From Pseudomonas sp. MWU16-30317 (GTDB lineage: Bacteria; Pseudomonadota; Gammaproteobacteria; Pseudomonadales; Pseudomonadaceae), in assembly GCF_020515695.1 (NCBI RefSeq), contig NZ_JAIWJA010000003.1, positions 310,001 to 374,000 on the forward strand: a DNA stretch of 64,000 nucleotides, read 5' to 3'. Below, one piece after another: positions 40,512 to 49,190 of this stretch; within the stretch, counting starts at the first letter, position 1, and each line of letters opens with the position of its first letter. The notes under the pieces were generated by a model. It ran no database searches, was not told where the DNA came from, and worked only from the letters and a program-made list of their open reading frames with translations. The translations under genes and the position numbers were made by a program.

Positions 40512-41798
40512 ATGACAAAACTGCGTCAAGAGTGTCTGTGGGAGCACATCACGCCAGCGGTCTCGGCCGCCGTGGTGCTCAGCGGCGAAACCCGCGCCGA
40601 CGTGTGCATCATCGGCGCGGGTATCACCGGTTTGTGTGCCGCCCTGCATCTGCTGGAAAACGGCAAATCGGTGGTCCTGGTCGAAGCCCATGAAGTCGGC
40701 CATGGTGGTTCCGGGCGCAATGTCGGGCTGGTCAATGCCGGTACCTGGGTCGCGCCTGATGATGTCGATACCGTGCTGGGCCATCAGCATGGCGAGCGCC
40801 TGAACCAGGTGTTGGGCGGCGCGCCCGCAGAAGTCTTCGCCCAGATCAAACGCTACGGCATCGACTGCCAGGCGCATAACCAAGGCACCCTGCACATGGC
40901 CCACAACAGCAAGGGCGTGGCGGACCTGCAATCGCGGCATGCCCAGTGGTCCCGGCGCGGCGCCAATCTGGAGCTGCTGACCGGCGCCCGCTGCGAAGAG
41001 TATTGCGGCACCGACAAGGTCGAGGCGGCGCTGCTCGACCATCGTGCCGGCACCATCAACCCGATGGCCTACAGCCGCGGCCTGGCGGCGGCGGTCGAGC
41101 GCCTGGGCGGGCGAATTTTCAGCCGCAGCGCCGTGCAGCAGTTGCAACGCGAAGGCTTCGGCTGGCGAGTCGTCACGCCCGCTGGCCAGGTGGTGGCCGA
41201 CAAGGTGATCATCTCCACGGGTGCCTATACCGAAGGCGAGTGGACCGACCTCCAACGCAGCTTCTTCCGTGGCTACTACTGCCAAGTCGCCTCGGTGCCG
41301 CTCAGTGGCGCCGCGGCCGATACCGTGTTGCCCCATGGCCAAGGCTCGTGGGACACGCGCACCGTGCTCAGCAGCATCCGCCGGGATGACCAGGGGCGCC
41401 TGTTGCTGGGCAGCCTGGGCCGGCTCGACAACAAACCGGCGGCCTTCATCCGCAGTTGGGCCGACCGCATCCAGCGCCATTACTTCCCGCAGCTGGGCAA
41501 GGTCGAGTGGGAGATGCACTGGACCGGCTGCATCGACTTCACCCCCGATCACCTCATGCGCCTGTTCGAACCCGCCGCCGGGCTGGTGTCGGTGAGTGGC
41601 TACAACGGCCGTGGCAACACCACGGGTACCGTGCTGGGCAGGGCATTGGCGCAGTTTCTGCTCAATGACGATCCAGCGGATTTGCCCATGCCGTTTTCGG
41701 CCAACAAGCCCGTCCGGGCTGCCAGCCTGCGGACCTTGATGTACGAGACAGGCTTCTCGCTCTATCACGCCGGGCAGTGTTTGCGGGTCGTGTTGTAA
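40512..41798 (+). CDS. amaA: L-pipecolate oxidase AmaA
   Basis: FAD-dependent oxidase of L-pipecolate to Delta1-piperideine-6-carboxylate; 428 residues, as in P. putida AmaA. FAD motif DVCIIGAGITGLCAALHLLE near residues 30-50, GHGGSGRNVGLVNAG, and the C-terminal SGYNGRGNTTGTVLGRALAQ. ATG 40512 lies after the REP pair. Product feeds AmaB upstream, then HglS after transamination. Confidence 0.93.
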   Translation: MTKLRQECLWEHITPAVSAAVVLSGETRADVCIIGAGITGLCAALHLLENGKSVVLVEAHEVGHGGSGRNVGLVNAGTWVAPDDVDTVLGHQHGERLNQVLGGAPAEVFAQIKRYGIDCQAHNQGTLHMAHNSKGVADLQSRHAQWSRRGANLELLTGARCEEYCGTDKVEAALLDHRAGTINPMAYSRGLAAAVERLGGRIFSRSAVQQLQREGFGWRVVTPAGQVVADKVIISTGAYTEGEWTDLQRSFFRGYYCQVASVPLSGAAADTVLPHGQGSWDTRTVLSSIRRDDQGRLLLGSLGRLDNKPAAFIRSWADRIQRHYFPQLGKVEWEMHWTGCIDFTPDHLMRLFEPAAGLVSVSGYNGRGNTTGTVLGRALAQFLLNDDPADLPMPFSANKPVRAASLRTLMYETGFSLYHAGQCLRVVL

Positions 41799-42010
41799 GT
41801 CGCCCCTTGCGGCGCCGGGTGACGCGCCGCCGTCACCCGCATTCCCTGAATCACGGGTCCATATCGGCGAAAAGTCCGTGGTATGGATATTGCTTCTGCC
41901 CCTTCATAACCGTGCCGAGCAGCAGCATTCGCCGACTTATTGGCGTGTTTCCGGCCCTTCTGTTTGACCGTCTTGCAAGCAAGACTCTTCATGGTTTCGA
42001 GGTTCGATTG

Positions 42011-42877
42011 ATGGCCAAGGATCGCATTGCTCGGCAGTGTATCTGCTGCACCAGCGCTGAACTCGATCGCTCGCCGGCGGTGTTGATGCCCTTCGTGGCC
42101 AAGCGCGTCTTCGGCCACGAGCCGGTGCAAATCACCGAAGAGTGGGGCTTGCGAGACCTTCAGCCAGGTATGGCCTATACCTTGTGTGCCTCGTTGCAAT
42201 GTCAGGAATGTGGCGTCTTGTTCCTTGATTATCGTTTTTCGGATGCCGAGATGATGAGCCTTTATCAAGGCTATAGGGATGAGCGTTACAACCGCGAGCG
42301 GCAACGATTCGAGCCGGGTTATGCCTCCACAGTCGAGCATTACGAAGGTCGCGCCAGCTATATTGCTGATGTCGAGCGTTGGCTCGAGCCGCGTCTGCCT
42401 GCCAATCCTGCCGTGCTGGACTGGGGCGGTGACAGCGGCATCAATACGCCGCTGCTGGGCCGCAGCCGCCTGACCCATGTCTATGACATTTCTACGGTGG
42501 CGCCGTTGCCTGGGGTCGAGGCTGTGGATCTGGAGACGATCAAGCGCCATCATTACGATCTGATTACCTGCAGTCAGGTGCTGGAGCATGTGCCCTATCC
42601 TCTGGACCTTCTCGCCCAGATCGCCGAATCGCTGCACGAAGACACCCTGGTGTACCTCGAGGTCCCCTATGAGGCCTTGATCCGTAACGACCCCGACAGC
42701 AAGCAGTTGGCCAGCCTCAAGCGGCACTGGCACGAACATATCAATTTCTATACCGAGCAGTCGCTGCGTGAGCTCGTCAGCCAGGCGGGGCTGCAGGTGC
42801 AGGAGTTCATGCACCTGGATGTCAACCTCGGCTGGCGCAACGGCACCTTGCTCGGGCTGCTGGCCAAGCGTGCATGA
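42011..42877 (+). CDS. SAM-dependent methyltransferase with N-terminal zinc-finger-like cysteines
   Basis: 288 residues. N-terminal CxxC pairs (RQCICCTS near 10 and LQCQECGVLFLD near 65) resemble the zinc-binding domain before sugar and small-molecule methyltransferases. The SAM core follows: VLDWGGDSGINTPLL (motif I, near 135), YDLITCSQVLEHVPYPLDLL (motif II/III). It stands 96 bp before a large glycosyltransferase and is likely co-transcribed with it, suggesting a methylated glycan. ATG 42011; an AT-richer leader of about 200 bp precedes it. Substrate unknown. Confidence 0.8.
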   Translation: MAKDRIARQCICCTSAELDRSPAVLMPFVAKRVFGHEPVQITEEWGLRDLQPGMAYTLCASLQCQECGVLFLDYRFSDAEMMSLYQGYRDERYNRERQRFEPGYASTVEHYEGRASYIADVERWLEPRLPANPAVLDWGGDSGINTPLLGRSRLTHVYDISTVAPLPGVEAVDLETIKRHHYDLITCSQVLEHVPYPLDLLAQIAESLHEDTLVYLEVPYEALIRNDPDSKQLASLKRHWHEHINFYTEQSLRELVSQAGLQVQEFMHLDVNLGWRNGTLLGLLAKRA

Positions 42878-42973
42878 CTGCGTCGCAGCGTTCGCCCGGT
42901 GCCTGCGCGCTGAATATGCCCGCCGTTGCCTGAGCCCGTTGCGGCTCCCATCTTGGTTTTCAGGAGTGTCTTT

Positions 42974-45900
42974 GTGACGCGTTCTTTGTATGGCCCCCGG
43001 CCCAATCCCTATTACGTCTATGCGATGGATTACCGACGTAACTCCGCCGGTATCCGAGTGCTTCACGCGCTGTGCGATGCACTGCTCAAGTCGGGATTCG
43101 AGGCGTATGTATTTGGCAACGTATTGAATCCAGCGTTGATGACGCCGCGCTTGACCGAAGAGGTCATCACTCGCCATCGCGAATACGGGCTCGAGCCCAT
43201 CGTGGTGTATCCCGAGGTGGTCGGCAGCAATCCGCTGGCGGGTAATGTCGTGGTCAGGTACCTGCTTAATTGGCCGGGCTTTCTGACCGTTCATGGGGCG
43301 ACGGGATACGGCCGCGACGACATTCTCTACTCCTACACCAAGGATTTGCTGATGCCGGGTGAACCGGAAGATCAGACCTTGTTCATGCCGCCGTTCGACC
43401 TGAGCGTGTTTCGACCGTCCGACGACCCCGGCAAACGTATTGCGGGCAAGATCTGTTACTACCAGGGGAGAGCCAGGCAGGTACCCATCGACCAGGCGCT
43501 GTTGGCGCCGGACTCGGTTGAAATCACCACCACGTATCCAGCGTCCTGGGAAGCGATGGCTGACCTGTTCCAGACCTGCGAATACTTCTATTGCACCGAG
43601 TCTTCGGCGTTGACCGGCGAAGCGGCGCTGTGCGGTTGCTTGAGTGTGATATTGCCGAACGAGTGGGTGCCCAGCCTCATCGGCCAGAGCGAAACCCAGG
43701 GGCTCGGCCTCGCCTGGGGGCTGGCGCCCGAGCAACTGCAGTGGGCTCGCGATACCTTGCCGTTGTTCCGCGAGCGGATGCTGCAGCAGGAGGCCGAGTT
43801 CTGGAAGTCGCTGGACGCCTTTATCGAGGTGACTCAGCAGGCCTCGCGGGACTATCAGGCGCGGCCCAGAATCGACGAGGTCAGCCGCTGGCTGGCGCCG
43901 CGGGTCCTGAGTGCGCAGCAGCAGGCACAGGTGAACGCCCGTATCGAGCAGTATCCCGTGCCTTCGCTGCAATGGCTGATCATCGACAGCGAAGGCGCGG
44001 CCCAGCCGCTGCAGCGCAGTGTCGACAGCATCAACGCTTTGCTCGGCGTGATTGATACCGATATCCGCATTCACCTGTTGAGCATCGAGCCCGGGAGCGT
44101 GCTGCCGCAAGCCAACCTGCTGGCGCAGCACCTCGCGGCGGATGCGGGGGTCGAGCAAGTGAATGAGGTGCTGATGGCCTCGTCGGCGCAGTGGTTCATG
44201 TTGCTACAGGCAGGCGACGAGCTCACCGTCGGCGGTTTCGTGGCGATGGCGCTGGAGCTGGCGGGCACCGGTGATCGCCGTGCGCTGTACACCGACGAGG
44301 TGATGCGCATGGAGGATGGCAGCAAGGGCCTGCTGCTTCGTCCTGACCTGAATCTCGACCTGTTGCTCAGCTGCCCGGCGAGCATGGCGCGCCACTGGCT
44401 GTTCCACCGCGAAACGTGGCAGGCAATGGGCGGCTTCGACCAACAGTTCGCCCAGGCTTTCGAGCTCGAATACATTTTGCGCCTGATCGAGACGCGCGGC
44501 TTCGAGGGCCTGGGGCATGTCAGCGAGCCGTTGCTGGTCGGCGATGTGCTCAGTCTGCACGATCAACCGCAAGTGCGCGCAGTCATCGAGCGTCACCTGC
44601 ATACCCGTGGCTTCGAGCGGGCGACGGTGGCCTCCAGCAGGCCGGGTTGCTACGAACTCGATTTCGCGCATAGCGCCACTCCGATGGTCAGCATCGTGAT
44701 CCTCGTGGACGGGCAGTTGGCCAAGGTGCAGCGCTGTACCGACAGCCTGCTCGAAAATACGCCCTACGCTCACTATGAATTGCTGCTGCTGGATCGCGCC
44801 AACCAAGACCCGCAAGTTGCAGGCTGGCTCAGTGGCATCGAGCAGCTCGGCATCGCCCATCTGCGCGTGCTCAGGTACGCAGCCGAGGCTCCCCAGGCGC
44901 TGCTCAATCACGCCGCCAGCCAAGCGCGCGGCGAGTTTTTGGTATTCCTCGATTGCACCACCGGTGTGCTGCATAAGGATTGGCTGCAGCAGTTGCTCAA
45001 TCATGGCCAACGACCCGAGGTCGGCTGCGTGGGGCCGATGCTGATCGGCGGCGACGGCAAGATCAGTCGGGCCGGCCTAGTGCTGGGGCTGGGCGGAGCG
45101 GTTGGCGCGCCGGGCCAGGGCATGGCGGCGGATTCGGTCGGCTACATGCAGCGCCTGCAGGTCGACCAGAACTTCTCGGCGCTCAGTGGCCAGTGCCTGA
45201 TGGTCCGTCAGGAGCACTTCATCGCTGTGGGCGGCTTCGATGAGCAGCTGCATCCCTGGTCCAACGTCGACCTGTGCTTGAAGATCCAGCAAGCCGGGTA
45301 TCTGAATGTGTGGACGCCGCGGGTCAAGTTGCTGCTCAGCGGCCAAGAAGCCGAGAAGCCCAGCGCGGAGCAGACCGACAGGCTGTATGAACGCTGGCTA
45401 CCGGTGCTGGCCCGTGATCCGGCCTATAACCGCCATTTTTCGCTGATCGCCGACGCTGCGTTCAAACCGGCTGAAAGTGTGCTGTCGTGGCGTCCTCTGG
45501 CGGCCTGGAAGCCCGTGCCAACGGTGCTGGTGCACCCCGTGGAAAAACTGGCGTGCGGCTGGCAACGCATCATCGCGCCGCTGGACGCCATGCGCGCCGC
45601 CGGTTCGGTTGAAGGGGTACATGCGCCGCGGGTGCTGTCGGCGGTCGAACTGGAACGCTTCGATCCAGACGTGATCGTGCTTCAGCACCAGCTGACCTTG
45701 CAGAGTCTGGTCGACATGCAACGGATGAAGCGGTTTTCCCGAGCATTCAAAGTATACGACCTGGATGCCTATTTGCCCGACCAGCCAGCGTTCGCGCGGC
45801 TGCGCCAGCCACCCGAGCAGGTGGTCGAGATGATGGGCCAGGCGTTTGCCTGCATGGATCGGGTGGTGGTATCGAACCCGGTGCTGGCGCAGGTATTCGA

Positions 45901-46495
45901 GGGCTTCAATCCGGACATCCGCATCCTGCCGACGCGCCTCGACCCGCTGCGCTGGGCCGGCCTGAGCAGTGCCCGGCGCTGTTCGGTCAAGCCACGCATC
46001 GGCTGGGTCGGCGGTATCCCCCAGGCGGGTGACCTGCGCGTCATCAGCGAGGCGATCAAGGCGCTGGCCGATGAAGTGGAGTGGGTGGTGCTCGGCTCTT
46101 GCCCGGACGACCTGCGGCCGTATATGCACGAAGTACGCAAGGGCGTGCCACTGGCGTCCTATCCCACAGCCTTGGCCTCGTTGAACCTGGATCTCGCGGT
46201 GGTACCGCTGGAGGCGAACTTGATCAACCGCTGCAGCAGCCACCAGCGCCTGCTGGAATACGCCATGTGCGGCGTGCCGGTGATCTGCAGCGACCTGGAG
46301 CCCTTCCAGGGTGACTTGCCGGTTACCCGCGTGAAGAATGTTCATGAGGACTGGATGCGCTACCTGCGGGCCTATTTGAGCGACCTGGACTCGGTGGCGC
46401 TGCTCGGCGATGCGTTCCGCGCCCAGGTGCAGCGCGACTGGATGCTGGACGAGGCGAGCGTCGCAGCCTGGCGGTCGGTGTGGTTGCCTGACTGA
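42974..46495 (+). CDS. Multi-domain glycosyltransferase (GT4-like + two GT2-like + GT4-like)
   Basis: 1173 residues, no signal peptide. Residues ~1-310 are GT4-like (SAGIRVLHALCDALLKSGFE; LTGEAALCGCLSVILPNEW). Residues ~320-560 are a tandem GT2-like unit (FMLLQAGDELTVGGFVAMAL, ALYTDEV, LNLDLLLSCPASMARHWLF). A second GT2-like unit starts near 575 (MVSIVILVDGQLAKVQRCTD, FLVFLDCTTGVLHKDWLQQL, GQCLMVRQEHFIAVGGFDEQ). Residues ~830-1173 are GT4-like (IGWVGGIPQAGDLRVISEAI; RCSSHQRLLEYAMCGVPVIC). Similar long fused enzymes build O-antigen or flagellin glycans in Pseudomonas; target unknown. GTG start with aggag 7 nt upstream; TTG 42926 lacks one. Follows the methyltransferase. Confidence 0.85.
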   Translation: MTRSLYGPRPNPYYVYAMDYRRNSAGIRVLHALCDALLKSGFEAYVFGNVLNPALMTPRLTEEVITRHREYGLEPIVVYPEVVGSNPLAGNVVVRYLLNWPGFLTVHGATGYGRDDILYSYTKDLLMPGEPEDQTLFMPPFDLSVFRPSDDPGKRIAGKICYYQGRARQVPIDQALLAPDSVEITTTYPASWEAMADLFQTCEYFYCTESSALTGEAALCGCLSVILPNEWVPSLIGQSETQGLGLAWGLAPEQLQWARDTLPLFRERMLQQEAEFWKSLDAFIEVTQQASRDYQARPRIDEVSRWLAPRVLSAQQQAQVNARIEQYPVPSLQWLIIDSEGAAQPLQRSVDSINALLGVIDTDIRIHLLSIEPGSVLPQANLLAQHLAADAGVEQVNEVLMASSAQWFMLLQAGDELTVGGFVAMALELAGTGDRRALYTDEVMRMEDGSKGLLLRPDLNLDLLLSCPASMARHWLFHRETWQAMGGFDQQFAQAFELEYILRLIETRGFEGLGHVSEPLLVGDVLSLHDQPQVRAVIERHLHTRGFERATVASSRPGCYELDFAHSATPMVSIVILVDGQLAKVQRCTDSLLENTPYAHYELLLLDRANQDPQVAGWLSGIEQLGIAHLRVLRYAAEAPQALLNHAASQARGEFLVFLDCTTGVLHKDWLQQLLNHGQRPEVGCVGPMLIGGDGKISRAGLVLGLGGAVGAPGQGMAADSVGYMQRLQVDQNFSALSGQCLMVRQEHFIAVGGFDEQLHPWSNVDLCLKIQQAGYLNVWTPRVKLLLSGQEAEKPSAEQTDRLYERWLPVLARDPAYNRHFSLIADAAFKPAESVLSWRPLAAWKPVPTVLVHPVEKLACGWQRIIAPLDAMRAAGSVEGVHAPRVLSAVELERFDPDVIVLQHQLTLQSLVDMQRMKRFSRAFKVYDLDAYLPDQPAFARLRQPPEQVVEMMGQAFACMDRVVVSNPVLAQVFEGFNPDIRILPTRLDPLRWAGLSSARRCSVKPRIGWVGGIPQAGDLRVISEAIKALADEVEWVVLGSCPDDLRPYMHEVRKGVPLASYPTALASLNLDLAVVPLEANLINRCSSHQRLLEYAMCGVPVICSDLEPFQGDLPVTRVKNVHEDWMRYLRAYLSDLDSVALLGDAFRAQVQRDWMLDEASVAAWRSVWLPD

Positions 46496-46506
46496 CGGGC
46501 GGCGGC

Positions 46507-48000
46507 TCATTGCGTCGCCGGCCGATACTGCAGCGCCTCGGCGATATGGCTGCGCTGTATGTGTTCCACCTGTTGCAGATCCGCCAGAGTACGCGCGACT
46601 TTCAATAGCCGGTGGGCCGAGCGCAGCGACAAGGTCAAGCGTTCGCAGGCTGTTTCCAGCCATTGCTCGTCGGCCTTGCTCAGCGGGCAGTGTTCGCGCA
46701 AGCCGGGCAGGTCGAGAAAGGCGTTCGCGCAGCCTTGTCGCAGATTTTGCCGGTCTCGCGCCTCGGCTACCTGCTGCGCGGCATTGGCGCTGTCGTCTCC
46801 TGCGGTCGGTTGATGGGCGAGGGCGGTGGCCTCGCGCGCGACGGTGAGGTGCAGGTCGATACGATCAAGCAGTGGGCCGGAGAGTTTGTTGCGGTAGCGC
46901 TGGATCTGGTCGGCGCTGCACTGGCAACGGCCTGTCGATTCGCCCAGATAGCCGCAGGGGCACGGGTTCATCGCTGCCACCAGTTGGAAACGCGCCGGGA
47001 AGCGAATCCGGTCGCGAGCGCGGGCGATGACGATTTCGCCGCTTTCCAGCGGTTCGCGCAGCACTTCCAATACTTTTCGATCGAACTCCGGTAGCTCGTC
47101 CAGAAACAGCACGCCATGGTGCGCCAGGGTGATTTCGCCGGGCTGCGGACGACTGCCACCGCCCACCAGCGCCGCTCCCGAGGCGGAGTGGTGGGGGTGG
47201 CGAAACGGCCGCTGCGGCCAGTGCTTGAGCGGCACATGGCTGGCCACCGACTGAATCGCCGCCACCTCCAATGCCTCGCGCTCATCCAGCGGCGGCAGCA
47301 GGCCGGGCAAGCGGCTGGCGAGCAAGGTCTTGCCGGTGCCCGGAGGACCGCTGAACAACAGGTTGTGCGCGCCCGCTGCTGCGATCAGCAGGGCGCGCTT
47401 GGCAGCGAATTGCCCCTGCACCTCGCTCAAGTCCGGATAGGGCTTGTTGACCAGCAGCAAACCATTGGCCTGAAACGGCCCGATCGGCGCCTTGCCATTG
47501 AAGTGCGCCACGAGGCCCTGCAGGGTATCGGCGGCGAGCACTACCAGACCGCTGGCCAGCGCTGCCTCCTCGGCGTTCTCCCGTGGCACTACCAGCGCTC
47601 GCCCGGCATCGCGTGCTGCCAAGGCCGCCGGCAACACACCCTGTACCGGCCGCACGGCGCCCGACAACGCCAGCTCGCCCAGGCACTCGACGTCCCGCAA
47701 GGCGGCGATCGGCAATTGCCCGCTTCCAGCCAGAATGCCCAAGGCGATGGCCAGATCGAAGCGGCCGCCATCCTTGGGCAGATCCGCCGGGGCCAGATTC
47801 AAGGTGATGCGCCGCGCGGGGAATTCCAGCCCGGAGTTAAGGATGGCGCTGCGTACCCGGTCCTTGCTCTCTTTGACCGAGGCTTCCGGCAGGCCGACCA
47901 GCGTCAGTGCGGGCAGGCCGTTGGCAAGGTGCGCTTCAACCGTGACGACCGGCGCGCCGACGCCAACCTGGGCGCGGCTATGGACGATGGCGAGGGACAT
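46507..48000 (-). CDS. YifB family Mg-chelatase-like AAA+ ATPase (ComM)
   Basis: 497 residues. N-terminal Lon-like S16 fold (MSLAIVHSRAQVGVGAPVVT; TLVGLPEASVKESKDRVRSA), AAA+ core with Walker A FSGPPGTGKTLLASRL and Walker B GVLFLDELPEF, a Cys cluster MNPCPCGYLGESTGRCQCS, and a C-terminal helical lid. ComM-type proteins act in natural transformation as branch-migration helicases in other gammaproteobacteria. The position equals P. aeruginosa PA5290. ATG 48000. Its 3' end is 11 bp from the convergent glycosyltransferase stop. Confidence 0.93.
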   Translation of the reverse strand: MSLAIVHSRAQVGVGAPVVTVEAHLANGLPALTLVGLPEASVKESKDRVRSAILNSGLEFPARRITLNLAPADLPKDGGRFDLAIALGILAGSGQLPIAALRDVECLGELALSGAVRPVQGVLPAALAARDAGRALVVPRENAEEAALASGLVVLAADTLQGLVAHFNGKAPIGPFQANGLLLVNKPYPDLSEVQGQFAAKRALLIAAAGAHNLLFSGPPGTGKTLLASRLPGLLPPLDEREALEVAAIQSVASHVPLKHWPQRPFRHPHHSASGAALVGGGSRPQPGEITLAHHGVLFLDELPEFDRKVLEVLREPLESGEIVIARARDRIRFPARFQLVAAMNPCPCGYLGESTGRCQCSADQIQRYRNKLSGPLLDRIDLHLTVAREATALAHQPTAGDDSANAAQQVAEARDRQNLRQGCANAFLDLPGLREHCPLSKADEQWLETACERLTLSLRSAHRLLKVARTLADLQQVEHIQRSHIAEALQYRPATQ

Positions 48001-48354
48001 GGTGTTGCTCCGTGCAGTGCTGGGTGACCGCTTCCTGCGGTGATGGGCAACAGGTTAGTGGGGTTTTTGCGCGAAGGGATGTGAGCTTTGATGCGGGGTG
48101 TTTCCATTGCACAGGTGCATCGTTTTGGCGAAATGAGTAAACGCAGAGCCTATGGGTAACATTTCAACTATCTATCTTGTTACCCGCTTGTGCTTGGCCC
48201 ATACTTTGTCGCCGATATTTAGTGTGTTGATTCCGTATTCGCCGGGCTTCTTAAACCCCGCACTTACGCAAGAACAACACCTGGCTCCCGGCGCAATTAC
48301 TTCGCAGCGCGCACTATTTTTCGCGAACTACCTCTCGTTTTTAATGGATTCTCA
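48001..48354. other. 354-bp AT-richer intergenic region before magA
   Basis: Separates yifB (-) from the mag operon (+). It is AT-richer than its surroundings and contains one long inverted repeat (48154-48185) and a GGA-type ribosome site (48346-48348). No gene seen. Confidence 0.6.
48154..48185. promoter_or_regulatory. Inverted repeat upstream of magA
   Basis: gggtaac, 18-nt spacer, gttaccc: perfect 7-bp arms about 170-200 bp before magA. Candidate regulator site or leader stem. Confidence 0.4.
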
Positions 48355-49155
48355 ATGCCAAGGATTTATGGTGTTTTATTATCAGTGCTCATACTCCTGT
48401 GGCTGCCAACCAGCATGGCAGAGCCTTCGGCGCAATTATCCGAGCCCGTTGGCGGCTGGCGCTACAACGGCCTGCTCGACCGCAGCGAGAATCCGCAAGT
48501 CGCCTATCCCACGCCGCCGATCGACCGCGGCATCCAGCGCAACCGCACAATGATCGAGGGCGCGATCAAGGCCGCAGGCACTCAACGCGGTCCGCATACC
48601 CTGGCCGTCAACGGCAATCCGCTCAATCTGTACACCGATGAACAAGGCCGTTTTGTCCGCCCCTATGCGTTCGGCGCGGGCTCCAACAGCGTTGAAGTGC
48701 GCAGTGCCGAGGGCAGGTCGCTCAAGCGTGTGCAATTCTATGAAGCCAACAACCTGCGCACGCCGGTACGTATCCGCGTGGTATTAGGATGGGATGATCC
48801 GAAAGCCGAACTGGATATGCACATCATCACGCCCGACGGCCAGCATGCATTTTTCGCCCACACGGCGTTGACCAACGGCGGCGGCCTGGACCCGGACGGT
48901 GTCGATGGCCCCGGGCCAGAGATGTTCACCATGACGGCGCCGCTGCATGGCACTTATCTGGTCTACGTCAACTATTGGGGTAATTACGGCGCCGAAGGTT
49001 ACAACTTCGACGAAGGCAGTAACCAGAACGAAGTCATTACCGCGAACATCAATCTGGTGCTCAACGAAAATACCGTCGATGAAAAGCGCGAGACATTCAT
49101 CGTGCCCATGCGGGCCATCGGTGACCTGATGCTGGTCAAGACTTTCAACTATTAA
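48355..49155 (+). CDS. magA: MagA: DUF2135 exported protein (YfaP-like)
   Basis: 266 residues. Signal peptide MPRIYGVLLSVLILLWLPTS, then a DUF2135 domain: VLGWDDPKAELDMHIITPDG and GPEMFTMTAPLHGTYLVYVN. Paralogous to MagF at the other end of the operon. Probably periplasmic and of carbohydrate-binding or beta-sandwich type; no catalytic residues stand out. First gene of a six-gene operon with the magABCDEF order of P. aeruginosa (PA4492-PA4487). Both the ribosome site (atggat) and codons 3-4 (aaggat) hold GGA motifs, as at RsmA-controlled starts. Confidence 0.88.
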   Translation: MPRIYGVLLSVLILLWLPTSMAEPSAQLSEPVGGWRYNGLLDRSENPQVAYPTPPIDRGIQRNRTMIEGAIKAAGTQRGPHTLAVNGNPLNLYTDEQGRFVRPYAFGAGSNSVEVRSAEGRSLKRVQFYEANNLRTPVRIRVVLGWDDPKAELDMHIITPDGQHAFFAHTALTNGGGLDPDGVDGPGPEMFTMTAPLHGTYLVYVNYWGNYGAEGYNFDEGSNQNEVITANINLVLNENTVDEKRETFIVPMRAIGDLMLVKTFNY

Positions 49156-49190
49156 GCATTCCGCACCACGGATGAATTGGGTTTGTGAAC

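Noticed and set aside
41765..44158. 797-codon minus-strand frame
   Set aside because: Antisense to the methyltransferase and glycosyltransferase; no domain, no start signal, composition typical of a shadow.
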